A stretch of DNA of 64,000 nt from JAPHSX01 sp041554195. Lineage in GTDB: Bacteria; Pseudomonadota; Gammaproteobacteria; Thiohalomonadales; Thiohalomonadaceae. The stretch is taken from the NCBI GenBank assembly GCA_041554195.1, contig JBFFMJ010000003.1, positions 62,001 to 126,000 of the forward strand, read 5' to 3'. The translations under genes were made by a program, and so were the position numbers. Below the pieces are notes generated by a model. The model had not been told where the DNA came from and did no database searches. It was given only the letters and a program-made list of their open reading frames with translations. This document shows, one piece after another, positions 27,324 to 35,631 of this stretch (position 1 is its first letter; every line of letters begins with the position of its first letter).

Positions 27324-28907
27324 TTACTGAGCGGTTGATTTCTCGGTGACACCCTCTTTCCTCTGCAATAGCCTGCCTGCATACCAAACCAGCAATAATA
27401 CCGGCATCCCCATCAGGGTGGTCAGTATAAAGAAATACTCATAGCCAAAACCGTCAACAATTCCGCCGGAATACCCACCCAACAGCTTGGGGAACAGGGT
27501 CATCATGGAACTGAAAATGGCATATTGCATTGCCGTAAACGAGATGTTCGTCAGGCTGGATAGAAAGGCAATAAATGCCGCGCTCGCCAGGCCCGCGCTG
27601 ATATTATCCGCAGCAACGACCACGGCCAGCATACTCAAGCTGTGCCCGGTATTGGCCAATAACAAAAACAACAGATTGGTCGCTGCCGATAACACCGCAC
27701 CAATAAACAACATGCGTATAACCCCGAAGCGGAAGGTTAAAGTCCCCCCCAGAAAACCACCCACAAGAGTCATCAATGGACCGAAGGTTTTTGTAATGCC
27801 GGCTATCTCACTCTTGCTAAAGCCCATGTCCTGGTAAAACACATTGGATACCACTCCCAGTACGATATCCGAGACGCGATAAAACCCAACCAACAACAAA
27901 AGGAACCAGGCCACATGAATGCCATAGCGCCTAAAAAAGTCCACCACGGGGTCGACATAGGTATCTTGCAACACACCTCGATTGGCAACCTTCATTCCAA
28001 CCGCCACTCGCCCAACCATCAGCCCACCCACAACTGAGCCCAACAGGTGAAGGGTTTCTACGACAAAACTCGAAACATGTGTATTCAATACTGTTGTCGA
28101 TAGCATTAACTTCAGCTCATCGGCGGGGGCTTGCGTAACGATATAGCCGCCAATCAGTCCTGCGACAACTAAAATAAACAGCAGTAAAAAACGCAGATAA
28201 TCGGTGGTGCCATGAAAATATTCGCTTTTTTCTACTGATGACTTAGGTTCGCTGATCAACAGGGTCGTTAGCACACCCACCAGCATCGCACCGGCCATGC
28301 AAAAATAACTAAACATCCAGGCCTGATGGCTATACAGCTCTTTACTGGAACCAAAGGCATCCGCCAGAAACAGTGCCCCGGCCCCGGCGACAAGCATACC
28401 GATACGATATCCGGCAATGTAGGTTGCGGACATCATGGCCTGTAGCTCGGTCTCTGCGGCCTCGATACGATAGGCATCGATAACGATGTCCTGTGTCGCC
28501 GATGAAAAGCCCAACATTACGGCGGCCAGCGCCATCATTGTCAGTGCCCTCTCTGAGCCAACCGGGTTCGTCGTCGCCATCCAGCAGATTGCCGTGATAA
28601 TCGCCAACTGTGCGAGCAACAACCAAGCGCGTCGCTGCCCTAACCAGCGGCTCAGCACCGGCAGTGGGAGCTTGTCGATGAGCGGGGCCCAGACAAATTT
28701 GAAGGAGTATCCCAGCGCGGCCCAACTAAAGTAAGTGACCGCTGAACGGTCTATCCCAGCTTCGCGCAGCCATAAGGAGAGCGAGGAGAAGATCAACAAT
28801 AGTGGAATGCCTGCTGAAAAGCCGAGAAACAACATGCTAACGATTTGTGGCCGGCTCCAGGCACGCCATGCCTCACGCCAATTATGTTGAGCCGTTTCGC
28901 TAGTCAT
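27324..28907 (-). CDS. AmpG-like MFS permease
   Basis: This 527-residue member of the major facilitator superfamily has 12 or more transmembrane helices. The start SRPQIVSMLFLGFSAGIPLLLIF and the motifs YFSWAALGYSFKFVWAPLID and SSATQDIVIDAYRIE are those of AmpG, the importer of anhydromuropeptides for cell-wall recycling. Translation probably begins at the ATG at 28905-28907; a GTG just before it is also possible. It stands alone, divergent from the nuclease gene. The AmpG family call is good; the actual substrate is inferred. Confidence 0.88.
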   Translation of the reverse strand: MTSETAQHNWREAWRAWSRPQIVSMLFLGFSAGIPLLLIFSSLSLWLREAGIDRSAVTYFSWAALGYSFKFVWAPLIDKLPLPVLSRWLGQRRAWLLLAQLAIITAICWMATTNPVGSERALTMMALAAVMLGFSSATQDIVIDAYRIEAAETELQAMMSATYIAGYRIGMLVAGAGALFLADAFGSSKELYSHQAWMFSYFCMAGAMLVGVLTTLLISEPKSSVEKSEYFHGTTDYLRFLLLFILVVAGLIGGYIVTQAPADELKLMLSTTVLNTHVSSFVVETLHLLGSVVGGLMVGRVAVGMKVANRGVLQDTYVDPVVDFFRRYGIHVAWFLLLLVGFYRVSDIVLGVVSNVFYQDMGFSKSEIAGITKTFGPLMTLVGGFLGGTLTFRFGVIRMLFIGAVLSAATNLLFLLLANTGHSLSMLAVVVAADNISAGLASAAFIAFLSSLTNISFTAMQYAIFSSMMTLFPKLLGGYSGGIVDGFGYEYFFILTTLMGMPVLLLVWYAGRLLQRKEGVTEKSTAQ

Positions 28908-29263
28908 CACTTATCGCCACAAAAATTGTCCACCAGCAGCACTGTGCCAATGAACCGTTCATGGCGAGTGTCACCCTATGCTACCTACTAAAAAGAACGA
29001 GTGTACTGACCGTATCAACGGAACACCACCACTGCTGCGACAGCTTCTGCTTTATCAGCGTATTATTTTACTGAACGATTAAGAAGGTCATTACATACGA
29101 CTCAAAACATCAACACGGCACAGGATTCATCTAAACACCGAATTACTGGCTAACTCGAAGCGACAAGCTCTGTTGTTCCGAAAGTCCTATCTCTTTCCAG
29201 ATGGAGCCTGAAATGGTGCTACACTTTGTGCACAGGATCGCTTACCGACAGGAACGTCACCGC
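28908..29263. other. Intergenic region between ampG-like and nuclease genes
   Basis: The gap of about 356 bp separates two divergent genes and should hold both promoters. I saw no RNA gene, no repeat family and no convincing promoter pair. Base composition is closer to 45-50 percent GC than the coding sequence around it. Confidence 0.5.
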
Positions 29264-30139
29264 ATGCAAAGCCATCACAGACTGCATCATATGCGTACTT
29301 TATCATGCGCCATCCCCTTACTCCTCTTCTCTCATGCGGCCCTTACGCAAGCGGTCTACCGCTGGCAGGATCAGGGGGGGGGGGGGAAGACCCACTACAG
29401 TGACCATCCACCAACAAACATCAACAACCCCCAGCCCCTCACCCTCCATCCCGGGCGTACGCTTTATGAGGTAGCGAAGGTGCTCGACGGTGACACGATT
29501 GTGGTCAAAGGCAGCGGCAAGGTACGCCTGCTTGGTATCAACACCCCTGAAATCGCCCATCGTCAACATGCGGCTGAACCTCTGGGAGATCGGGCACATC
29601 AGCGTCTACAACGACTTCTTATGGGTAAACGGGTTTATCTGGAATTTGACCAACAGCGCCGTGATCGCTTCAAGCGGCTACTCGCCCACGTCACTCTGGA
29701 GGACGGCAGCAATATCAACGAGCTGCTGCTGCGCGAGGGGCTAGCCCGCGCCCTGTTCCTGCAACCCAACATGAATCACCTGCACGACTATTACCGCATT
29801 GAGGCGGAAGCCGCAGAGAACAAACGGGGGATCTGGTCACTGCCCGACTTCCGCATTCGCTCCACTCGCAAGGCCGATACGTGCATCAAACACTTCTGCC
29901 GGCTGCGCGGCAAGGTGATGAAAATAGAAAAAAAACACCGCTACACCTACCTTCATTTCCCCGGGAACTTGCTGGTCTCTATCAAACATACATACCTGAA
30001 GCAGTTCCAGACTGCCGGTCTGAATATCCAAACCCTGAAAGGGACTACCGTGATAGTTCGCGGTTGGTTAGGCACACGAAACGCTGCCCCATACCTGCAA
30101 CTCCAACACCCGCTACAAATTCAGATAACACCGCCATAA
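29264..30139 (+). CDS. Secreted DUF4124 plus thermonuclease (SNase) protein
   Basis: From the ATG at 29264 the protein is 291 residues; AGGAA lies 10 bp upstream, and a second ATG at 29291 directly begins the signal peptide (MRTLSCAIPLLLFSHAALTQA). A DUF4124 segment follows (VYRWQDQ then THYSDHPP) and then a staphylococcal-nuclease-type domain with catalytic Arg and Glu in KVRLLGINTPE and a later Arg in RRDRFKRLLAHV, plus KRGIWSLPDFR. It is likely an exported DNase/RNase. The DUF4124 part contains a run of 13 G encoding a Gly stretch, so a one-base change would truncate the protein. The C-terminal 70 residues look like an OB-type add-on. Confidence 0.86.
   Translation: MQSHHRLHHMRTLSCAIPLLLFSHAALTQAVYRWQDQGGGGKTHYSDHPPTNINNPQPLTLHPGRTLYEVAKVLDGDTIVVKGSGKVRLLGINTPEIAHRQHAAEPLGDRAHQRLQRLLMGKRVYLEFDQQRRDRFKRLLAHVTLEDGSNINELLLREGLARALFLQPNMNHLHDYYRIEAEAAENKRGIWSLPDFRIRSTRKADTCIKHFCRLRGKVMKIEKKHRYTYLHFPGNLLVSIKHTYLKQFQTAGLNIQTLKGTTVIVRGWLGTRNAAPYLQLQHPLQIQITPP
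29374..29386 (+). repeat. Poly-G tract of 13 within the nuclease gene
   Basis: Thirteen consecutive G bases lie between the DUF4124 motifs WQDQ and KTHYSD. Such tracts slip during replication and are known phase-variation switches in other bacteria. The present length keeps the frame open. It may also be prone to sequencing error. Confidence 0.85.
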
Positions 30140-30671
30140 ATAACTTTTTCATAAAAATACCGTACTTTATTTCACCCTCTCCCCAAGGGGGCAGAAGGTT
30201 ATTCGCGAGGCCGGCACCCTGCCCTATCACTACGGCTTTGGCCTGCTCAATAACAGGCAAGCACCGGCGAGCTACAGGTACTTGATGTCATTGAGCAGAG
30301 CAGGAGCTATTCAGCCTCAGGGGACTAACCCAGCTCGGAGGAGTCTCCCTCCTCCTGTGTCCTCCTTCGTGAAGACAGCCCGCGAATAGCGGATATACCC
30401 TACCCTCATCCCGTATTTACAACAATTGCAGATCAAATCCGTCACACGAATAACACTCTGTTGCATCAGGCATACTCCAAGGCTCGAGCAGTCTTGTCGC
30501 TATTGCTTCGCTAATATCGGTGTCGCTGACATTTCCTTAGCAGTTACCATAGCCTGCCGAGCCATGGTGCATGACGACAGGTAGTTCGATGTTTAATCCG
30601 TCTCGGCAGAACCCGCCTTCAGTGCCTACGCGCCGATACTTATACCATTCCACCCTAAGAGTCTTACCGAC
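30140..30671. other. 532-bp intergenic region before the PstS-like gene
   Basis: No convincing gene is present. It holds a small 5-bp hairpin (GCCTG...CAGGC at about 30241), a 7-bp stem GGAGGAG/CTCCTCC near 30337-30355 without a T-tract, and an 8-bp perfect inverted repeat at 30554-30609 just upstream of the next gene. Composition is lower in GC than the genes. Remnants of a lost gene cannot be excluded. Confidence 0.5.
30554..30609 (+). promoter_or_regulatory. Stem-loop-like inverted repeat in the PstS-like leader
   Basis: CTGCCGAG at 30554-30561 is exactly complementary to CTCGGCAG at 30602-30609, with 40 bases between. The element ends 62 bp before the ATG of the PstS-like gene. It could close a structured leader RNA or be an operator; I do not recognise a known riboswitch core in it. 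Confidence 0.35.
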
Positions 30672-31628
30672 ATGCCATACCCGAAAAAATCACTCCAGTT
30701 GATGCTTGTGCTTACGGTCCTATCCTATTTCCAGTCACCGGCCATTGCCGCCAGCAAGGAGCTGCGTTGGACTGGTTGTGGGATCTCAAAACTGGGATTC
30801 ATGCAAGACCTGGCAGATGCCTATGAAAAAAAGACTGGTGTAAAAGTCCTGTTGGAGGGTGGCGGTGCCACCAAGGGACTTCGCAGCGTTGCCGACGGCA
30901 GTAGCCATCTTGGCGGCAGTTGTCGGCTGCCACTGGTCATGGAAAACAAGGACGGAACATTCATCGTTGAGGATAAAGAGAGCAAAGTTAAGGTTATCCC
31001 GCTAGGATGGGACGCCTTAGTTGTCATTGCCAATAAAGCCAATGACAGCGCCACAGCCATTACCCAACAACAGTTACATGACGTCCTGACGGGCAAGATC
31101 ACCAACTGGAAGGAACTCGGGGCAGCTGACAATCCCATCAACCTCTATGTACGCACCGGCAAGATCTCCGGTGTCGGCCTCACTCTGCGCCAGCAACTGT
31201 TCAATAACACCGGCCAGGAGTTCCGCATGGACGCCACCTACCTTGCCTCATCCGGCAAAATAGAGAAGGCGGTCGAAGCGGATCCCTACGCCCTGGCCGT
31301 AAGTGGTATCAGCAGCAGCCGCCACCGTAAGGTGAAGATGCTCAATCTTGATGCCATTGAACCCAGCCAGAATACACTCAAGGAGGGAAAGTACCCTCTC
31401 TATCGCCTGTTATTTCTGGTTGCCCCCCATAATCTAGCGGAACACCCTGACCTGCAGGACTTTATCCGCTTCGCCTTATCACCACAGGGTATGAGTACTA
31501 TGAAAAAGGCCGGTACCCTTCCCTACCAACAGGCGATTAACCTGATCTTCACCGGTACTACCGCCAGCTATCTCCACACTATCGATCTGCTGGCAGACAG
31601 AAATATCTATACCCTCACGGGTAAATAA
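30672..31628 (+). CDS. PstS-like periplasmic phosphate-binding family protein
   Basis: The 318-residue protein has a signal peptide (about residues 1-26, ending SPAIAASKE) and the type II periplasmic binding fold of the PstS-like family. Supporting motifs are WTGCGISKLGFMQDLADAYEKKTG, GGGATKGLRSVADGSSHLGG, NWKELGAADNPINLYVRTGKISG and FALSPQGMSTMKKAG. No pstC, pstA or pstB lies nearby, so it may be a free-standing binding protein or sensor partner rather than part of a transporter here. AAGAG lies 10 bp before the ATG. Confidence 0.84.
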   Translation: MPYPKKSLQLMLVLTVLSYFQSPAIAASKELRWTGCGISKLGFMQDLADAYEKKTGVKVLLEGGGATKGLRSVADGSSHLGGSCRLPLVMENKDGTFIVEDKESKVKVIPLGWDALVVIANKANDSATAITQQQLHDVLTGKITNWKELGAADNPINLYVRTGKISGVGLTLRQQLFNNTGQEFRMDATYLASSGKIEKAVEADPYALAVSGISSSRHRKVKMLNLDAIEPSQNTLKEGKYPLYRLLFLVAPHNLAEHPDLQDFIRFALSPQGMSTMKKAGTLPYQQAINLIFTGTTASYLHTIDLLADRNIYTLTGK

Positions 31629-31642
31629 TCGAGTCCCCTTAG

Positions 31643-32428
31643 TTATTCTGCGAAAGGGTAGTCGTAGTCGATGATCAGCGGGGCATGATCGGAGAAGCGC
31701 TGCTCCTTGTAGATGCTGGCCGCCTTTACCGTTCCTCGCAGTTTCGGGGTAATCACCTGATAGTCGATACGCCACCCCACATTGTTGACCCAGGACTGAC
31801 CCCGGTTCGACCACCAGGTGTACTGTTCAGGCCGCTCATCGACCTCACGAAAGGCGTCAACCCAACCCATGGGACCGAACAGCTGATCCAGCCAGGCCCG
31901 TTCCTCGGGCAGACAGCCGGAATTCTTTTGATTCGACTTCCAGTTACGGATATCGATCTCCTTGTGAACGATGTTGTAGTCGCCGCAGACCACGTACTCG
32001 CGCCGCTTTCGCCGCTGTGCCTTCAGTACCTCGGCATAGCGCGCCATGAAGCTGTATTTAACCTGCTGACGCTCCTCCTTGGCGGAGCCGGAAGGGAGGT
32101 AGAGCGAGGCCACGGAGAGCTTGCCGAAATCCGCCTGGATGTAGCGTCCCTCTGCATCCATATCCTCAAACCCCTCACCGAGGCCACGAATCACCCTGTC
32201 CGGCTCCCGCTTGCAGTATATGGCTACCCCCGAGTAGCCCTTCTTCTCAGCATCGAAGAAATAGGCATGGTAGCCCTGCGGGTAGTGCAGCTCAGCCTCC
32301 AGCTGGTGCTCCTGTGCCTTGGTCTCCTGAATACAGACCACATCGGGCTGCACCGATACCATCCACTCGAAAAAGCCCTTCTTCGCCGCCGAACGAATAC
32401 CATTAAGGTTGGCTGAGATGATCCGCAT
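31643..32428 (-). CDS. xth: Exodeoxyribonuclease III (Crc-locus homologue)
   Basis: The 261-residue protein is an exonuclease III/AP endonuclease fold. Active-site residues are all present: Asn7 in SANLNGI, Glu35 in CIQETKA, Tyr in LYLPSG, Asp and Asn in CGDYNIVHKEIDI, Asp in GWRIDYQ, and Asp-His in FSDHAPL. The region QRRKRREYVVCGDYN and its position divergent from pyrE match Pseudomonas Crc, a relative that lost catalysis and acts as an RNA-binding regulator partner. This copy looks enzymatically competent, so DNA repair is the better call. Confidence 0.93.
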   Translation of the reverse strand: MRIISANLNGIRSAAKKGFFEWMVSVQPDVVCIQETKAQEHQLEAELHYPQGYHAYFFDAEKKGYSGVAIYCKREPDRVIRGLGEGFEDMDAEGRYIQADFGKLSVASLYLPSGSAKEERQQVKYSFMARYAEVLKAQRRKRREYVVCGDYNIVHKEIDIRNWKSNQKNSGCLPEERAWLDQLFGPMGWVDAFREVDERPEQYTWWSNRGQSWVNNVGWRIDYQVITPKLRGTVKAASIYKEQRFSDHAPLIIDYDYPFAE

Positions 32429-32494
32429 GGTTGCCCCTTAGCTAAAAAAAGAGCACAGCATAAACCAGCCACGACACAAATGGCACGGCACTGC

Positions 32495-32500
32495 TACAAT
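32495..32500 (+). promoter_or_regulatory. Possible -10 element of pyrE
   Basis: TACAAT stands 40 bp before the pyrE ATG in the 112-bp divergent gap with xth. The -35 region at 17 bp upstream is poor, so the call is tentative. Confidence 0.3.
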
Positions 32501-32540
32501 ATGCCCCCTTTTCAATCACTGACGCACAACGGGGTTTGCC

Positions 32541-33182
32541 ATGCAGGACTACAAACGTGAATTTATCGAGTTTGCCATCGAGAATGAGGTCTTGCGCTTC
32601 GGCAGTTTCACCCTGAAATCGGGCCGCGTCAGCCCCTACTTCTTTAATGCCGGCCTGTTTAACACCGGCGAGCACCTGACCCGCCTGAGCCGCTTCTACG
32701 CCGCGGCCATCGTCGACTCCGGCATCGAGTTCGACACCCTGTTCGGCCCCGCCTACAAGGGGATCCCGCTGGCGGCCATCACCGCCCTCTCGCTGTTTGA
32801 CCAACACCAGCGCAACATCCCTTACTGCTTTAACCGCAAGGAGGCAAAAGCTCATGGCGAGGGGGGCAACATCGTTGGTGCCCCGCTCGCCGGCAAGGTG
32901 CTGATCATCGATGATGTGATCACCGCCGGTACCGCCATCGGCGAGGCGATGGAGATCATTGCTGCCGCTGGCGCTAGCGCCTCCGGTGTTGTGATCGCCT
33001 TGGACCGCCAGGAGCGAGGCAAGGGTGAGAAGTCAGCGATCCAGGAAGTGGAGCAGAACTACGGCATGAAGGTCGCCAGCATCATCACCCTGGCCGACCT
33101 GATGAGCTACCTCAAGGATGATGCAAAAATGGCCGAGCATCTGGAGGCGGTCAGCGCCTACCGCTCTCAGTACGGCGTGTAA
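32541..33182 (+). CDS. pyrE: Orotate phosphoribosyltransferase
   Basis: The 213-residue enzyme converts orotate and PRPP to OMP. It carries LRFGSFTLKSGRVSPYFFNAG at the start, FGPAYKGIPLAA, YCFNRKEAKAHGEGG and the PRPP-binding loop VLIIDDVITAGTAIGEAM. The length is standard. It is divergent from xth, as pyrE is from crc in Pseudomonas. Confidence 0.98.
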   Translation: MQDYKREFIEFAIENEVLRFGSFTLKSGRVSPYFFNAGLFNTGEHLTRLSRFYAAAIVDSGIEFDTLFGPAYKGIPLAAITALSLFDQHQRNIPYCFNRKEAKAHGEGGNIVGAPLAGKVLIIDDVITAGTAIGEAMEIIAAAGASASGVVIALDRQERGKGEKSAIQEVEQNYGMKVASIITLADLMSYLKDDAKMAEHLEAVSAYRSQYGV

Positions 33183-33197
33183 AACTGAGCCGCAACC

Positions 33198-33437
33198 GTG
33201 CGCCTGCCACCCAAAGACAACGAGGCCAACATCGTTAACGAGCACTACGCGGTGATCTACACCCCGCGCAAGGCACGTAACCGCTTCCCGGAAAACTGCG
33301 TCACCCTCTATGAAGATGAGCTGGAAGCTATCGACGCCGCCGACGAGGAGAAGGGGCTGTATGCAGCCAGGGTGGTCGGCCCATCACGCTCCTCCGAGGG
33401 TTTCAGGCTCTACTACCTGGCCCACTGGCTGACCTGA
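33198..33437 (+). CDS. Small conserved-looking protein of unknown function
   Basis: This 79-residue acidic protein starts at a GTG, 15 bp after pyrE on the same strand. It has alternating charged segments (YAVIYTPRKARNRFPENCVTLY, DAADEEKGLYAARVVGPSRSSEGFRLYYL) that resemble a compact soluble domain. I do not recognise the family. Codon use is like its neighbours and the close spacing suggests co-transcription with pyrE. Confidence 0.65.
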   Translation: MRLPPKDNEANIVNEHYAVIYTPRKARNRFPENCVTLYEDELEAIDAADEEKGLYAARVVGPSRSSEGFRLYYLAHWLT

Positions 33438-33444
33438 CAACGGC

Positions 33445-34212
33445 TTAGCCGATGATCAGCTTTGCCCCCACCAGCATCGTCACCACCTCGAACACCCGCT
33501 TGATCGCCCGGTTGCCCTTTACGATTGCCAGATGTGCACCGATATAGCCTCCCAGCAGGGAGCCGAGCAGCAGTGCCGGCAACCAGTCCCACTGAATCTC
33601 ACCAAGCACGCCTAAGGTGATCGCCCCACTGCCATTCCAGAACATACCGACCAGTATCAGGGTATAGGCCACCGCCCGCTTATAATCGAGACCAAACCAG
33701 CGCACCAGCCACAGGGTGACAAACAGCCCGGTCCCCGAGGTAAGTGAGCCATTGAGCATGCCGATGACAAAGAGCCCGGCCCCACCCAGCCACAGCCCCT
33801 TGCCCTCGCGATTTTGCGGGCAGTGCTGCTGCCCCAGCTGTCGCTGCCGCATGGAATACACACCCAACGAAACCGTCAACACGCCCAGTGCCAGCTGCGC
33901 TGCACGATCAGGCACCTGCAAGATAATGCTCGCCCCTACCACCACACCAGGTACCCCCGTCGCCAGGATAAACAGCACAAAGCGCCGCTCCAGGCGACTC
34001 TCGCGCAGGTGACGCAGTGTCGCCCCCACCCCCAGGGCCACCGTTGCCAGCTTATGTGTCGCCAGTGCAATGGCGAAGGGCAGCCCCAGAAAGATTAATG
34101 CCGGAAACTGCAACAGCCCGGCCCCGCCGCCGGCAAAGGCCGAGAAGCCATTGGCCACTAAAGAGACAACGAATAGCAACAACTGCTCAAGTGAGAATAG
34201 ATCGGGGAACAT
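33445..34212 (-). CDS. TauE/SafE family sulfite-exporter-type permease
   Basis: The 255-residue membrane protein has about eight transmembrane helices and the TauE/SafE pattern, with GFSAFAGGGAGLLQFPALIFLGLPFAIALATHKLATV in the first repeat and GLFVIGMLNGSLTSGTGLFVTLWLV in the second. I chose the ATG at 34210-34212 (MFPDLFSLEQLLLF), which gives the usual N-terminus. Family members export sulfite, sulfoacetate or similar anions; the substrate here is not evident. It is convergent with the small gene after pyrE. Confidence 0.88.
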   Translation of the reverse strand: MFPDLFSLEQLLLFVVSLVANGFSAFAGGGAGLLQFPALIFLGLPFAIALATHKLATVALGVGATLRHLRESRLERRFVLFILATGVPGVVVGASIILQVPDRAAQLALGVLTVSLGVYSMRQRQLGQQHCPQNREGKGLWLGGAGLFVIGMLNGSLTSGTGLFVTLWLVRWFGLDYKRAVAYTLILVGMFWNGSGAITLGVLGEIQWDWLPALLLGSLLGGYIGAHLAIVKGNRAIKRVFEVVTMLVGAKLIIG

Positions 34213-34295
34213 TTTGTGGCCTGTGAAATCAAAATCTATACGCAGTATACTGGACGCTGACAATAGCCAGCAGTCAAACCTGAACGGAATACTTT

Positions 34296-34946
34296 ATGAA
34301 CAGATGTCACCGCAAAAGCCTTCTTGCCATTAGCCTTATCGCCCCGCTGCTCCTAAGCAGTAGCGCCTATGCCAAGATCGTCTGCTGGACCAATTCGGAC
34401 AACATCCGTGAGTGCGGCAACGCTGTTCCGCCCGAATACGCACAAAAGAAGACCGAGACCCTCAATAAGCGGGGCATGACGACCGAGGTCAACGAACGTG
34501 CGAAAACTCCAGAGGAAATCGCCGCAGAGAAGGTGCGTCTCGCCGAAGAGCAGCGCCTGATCGATGAAGAAGCTCATCGCGAAAAAGACCGTCTGACCTA
34601 TGATCGTGTATTACTCGCCACCTACCTCACTGAAAGCGACATCATCCGCTCGCGTGACCGTCAGACAACCTCAATCGACGCCTCAATTGAGGTGACCAAT
34701 ATCACCATCGATAAATTAAATGAGAAGCTTGTTGAGGAGAAGAAGAAAGCCGCCAACTATGAGCGCGCAGGCAAGCCCCTGCCGGAAAGGATGCAACAGG
34801 ATATTAGCTCACTGCAGGAGCAAATCGACGGGAAAAATCGCTTCATAGAAACCAAAAAGGCCGAGAAACAGAAACTGTACGATAAATACCAGGCAGAGAT
34901 CATTCGCTTTCGTGAACTCAAGGCCGATGGCGTAAAACTCCGCTAG
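34296..34946 (+). CDS. Periplasmic DUF4124-type coiled-coil protein
   Basis: The 216-residue product has a signal peptide (about residues 1-26, LLLSSSAYA) followed by KIVCWTNSDNIRECGNAVPPEYAQK, a short DUF4124-like segment. The rest is almost entirely charged helix (EERQ/K-rich, with KLNEKLVEEKKKAANYERAG), predicted coiled coil. Function unknown. It stands alone, convergent with slmA across 15 bp. Confidence 0.72.
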   Translation: MNRCHRKSLLAISLIAPLLLSSSAYAKIVCWTNSDNIRECGNAVPPEYAQKKTETLNKRGMTTEVNERAKTPEEIAAEKVRLAEEQRLIDEEAHREKDRLTYDRVLLATYLTESDIIRSRDRQTTSIDASIEVTNITIDKLNEKLVEEKKKAANYERAGKPLPERMQQDISSLQEQIDGKNRFIETKKAEKQKLYDKYQAEIIRFRELKADGVKLR

Positions 34947-34961
34947 GCACAAGGCCTCGAC

Positions 34962-35576
34962 TTACTGACGAAATACCGGGGCGGCCAGCAGCGGCCACTG
35001 CGCCTCCCACTCGGCCATCGGCGAGCGCTTAAAACCGCTACGGACATACTGGTTAATCCGCCCCTCGGTCAGTGCCAGCATCAGATTGGCGATGGCAGCA
35101 ATATTACCCCCTTCTTTTAACTCACCCGCCAACTCCCCTTCTCGCAACACCTGCTTCAGCTGGGCCTCGATGCGATCAAAGAACTGACCGATACGCAGCC
35201 GCAGCCGCTCGGTCTCACCGGTCAACACCTCCCCCATCAGGATGCGACTGATACCGGGGTTCCGCGCCGCGAAGCCGAGCATCACCGTAAGGAGCTTCTC
35301 ACAACGCGCCGCTGCCCGCTTCTCATCATTAAGAATACGGGTGGTGAGACCGAACACCGTCTCTTCCAGAAATTCGATCAAACCCTCGAACATCTTCGCC
35401 TTGCTGGGGAAGTGACGATAGAGTGCCGCCTCGGAGACACCCACGGCACGCGCCAGTCCAGCGGTCGTAATCCGCTCGCCTGGGCTCTGTTCCAGCTCCT
35501 GTGCCAGCGCTTCGAGAATCTGCTGGCGGCGTGACGGCTTTTGTACTTTCTCTTCGCTCATCTTCTTTTTATCCAT
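34962..35576 (-). CDS. slmA: Nucleoid occlusion TetR-family factor SlmA
   Basis: The 204-residue protein has an N-terminal TetR helix-turn-helix (ITTAGLARAVGVSEAALYRHFPSKAKMFEGLIEFLEE) and the SlmA-type C-terminal body (GEVLTGETERLRLRIGQFFDRIE, ALTEGRINQYVRSGFKRSP). SlmA binds specific sites over the chromosome and blocks FtsZ assembly over the nucleoid. Start could be the first Met or the Met five codons later. It lies next to argB and not far from dut and coaBC, as in many gammaproteobacteria. Confidence 0.94.
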   Translation of the reverse strand: MDKKKMSEEKVQKPSRRQQILEALAQELEQSPGERITTAGLARAVGVSEAALYRHFPSKAKMFEGLIEFLEETVFGLTTRILNDEKRAAARCEKLLTVMLGFAARNPGISRILMGEVLTGETERLRLRIGQFFDRIEAQLKQVLREGELAGELKEGGNIAAIANLMLALTEGRINQYVRSGFKRSPMAEWEAQWPLLAAPVFRQ

Positions 35577-35631
35577 TCACTATTCGTTGACTTTCTGTAT
35601 CGGTAGCATACCCCTGAGGTAGCGCCTTTAC

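Noticed and set aside
30140..30671. Riboswitch of the cyclic-di-GMP or cobalamin type
   Set aside because: None of the conserved core sequences is present; only a simple inverted repeat remains.
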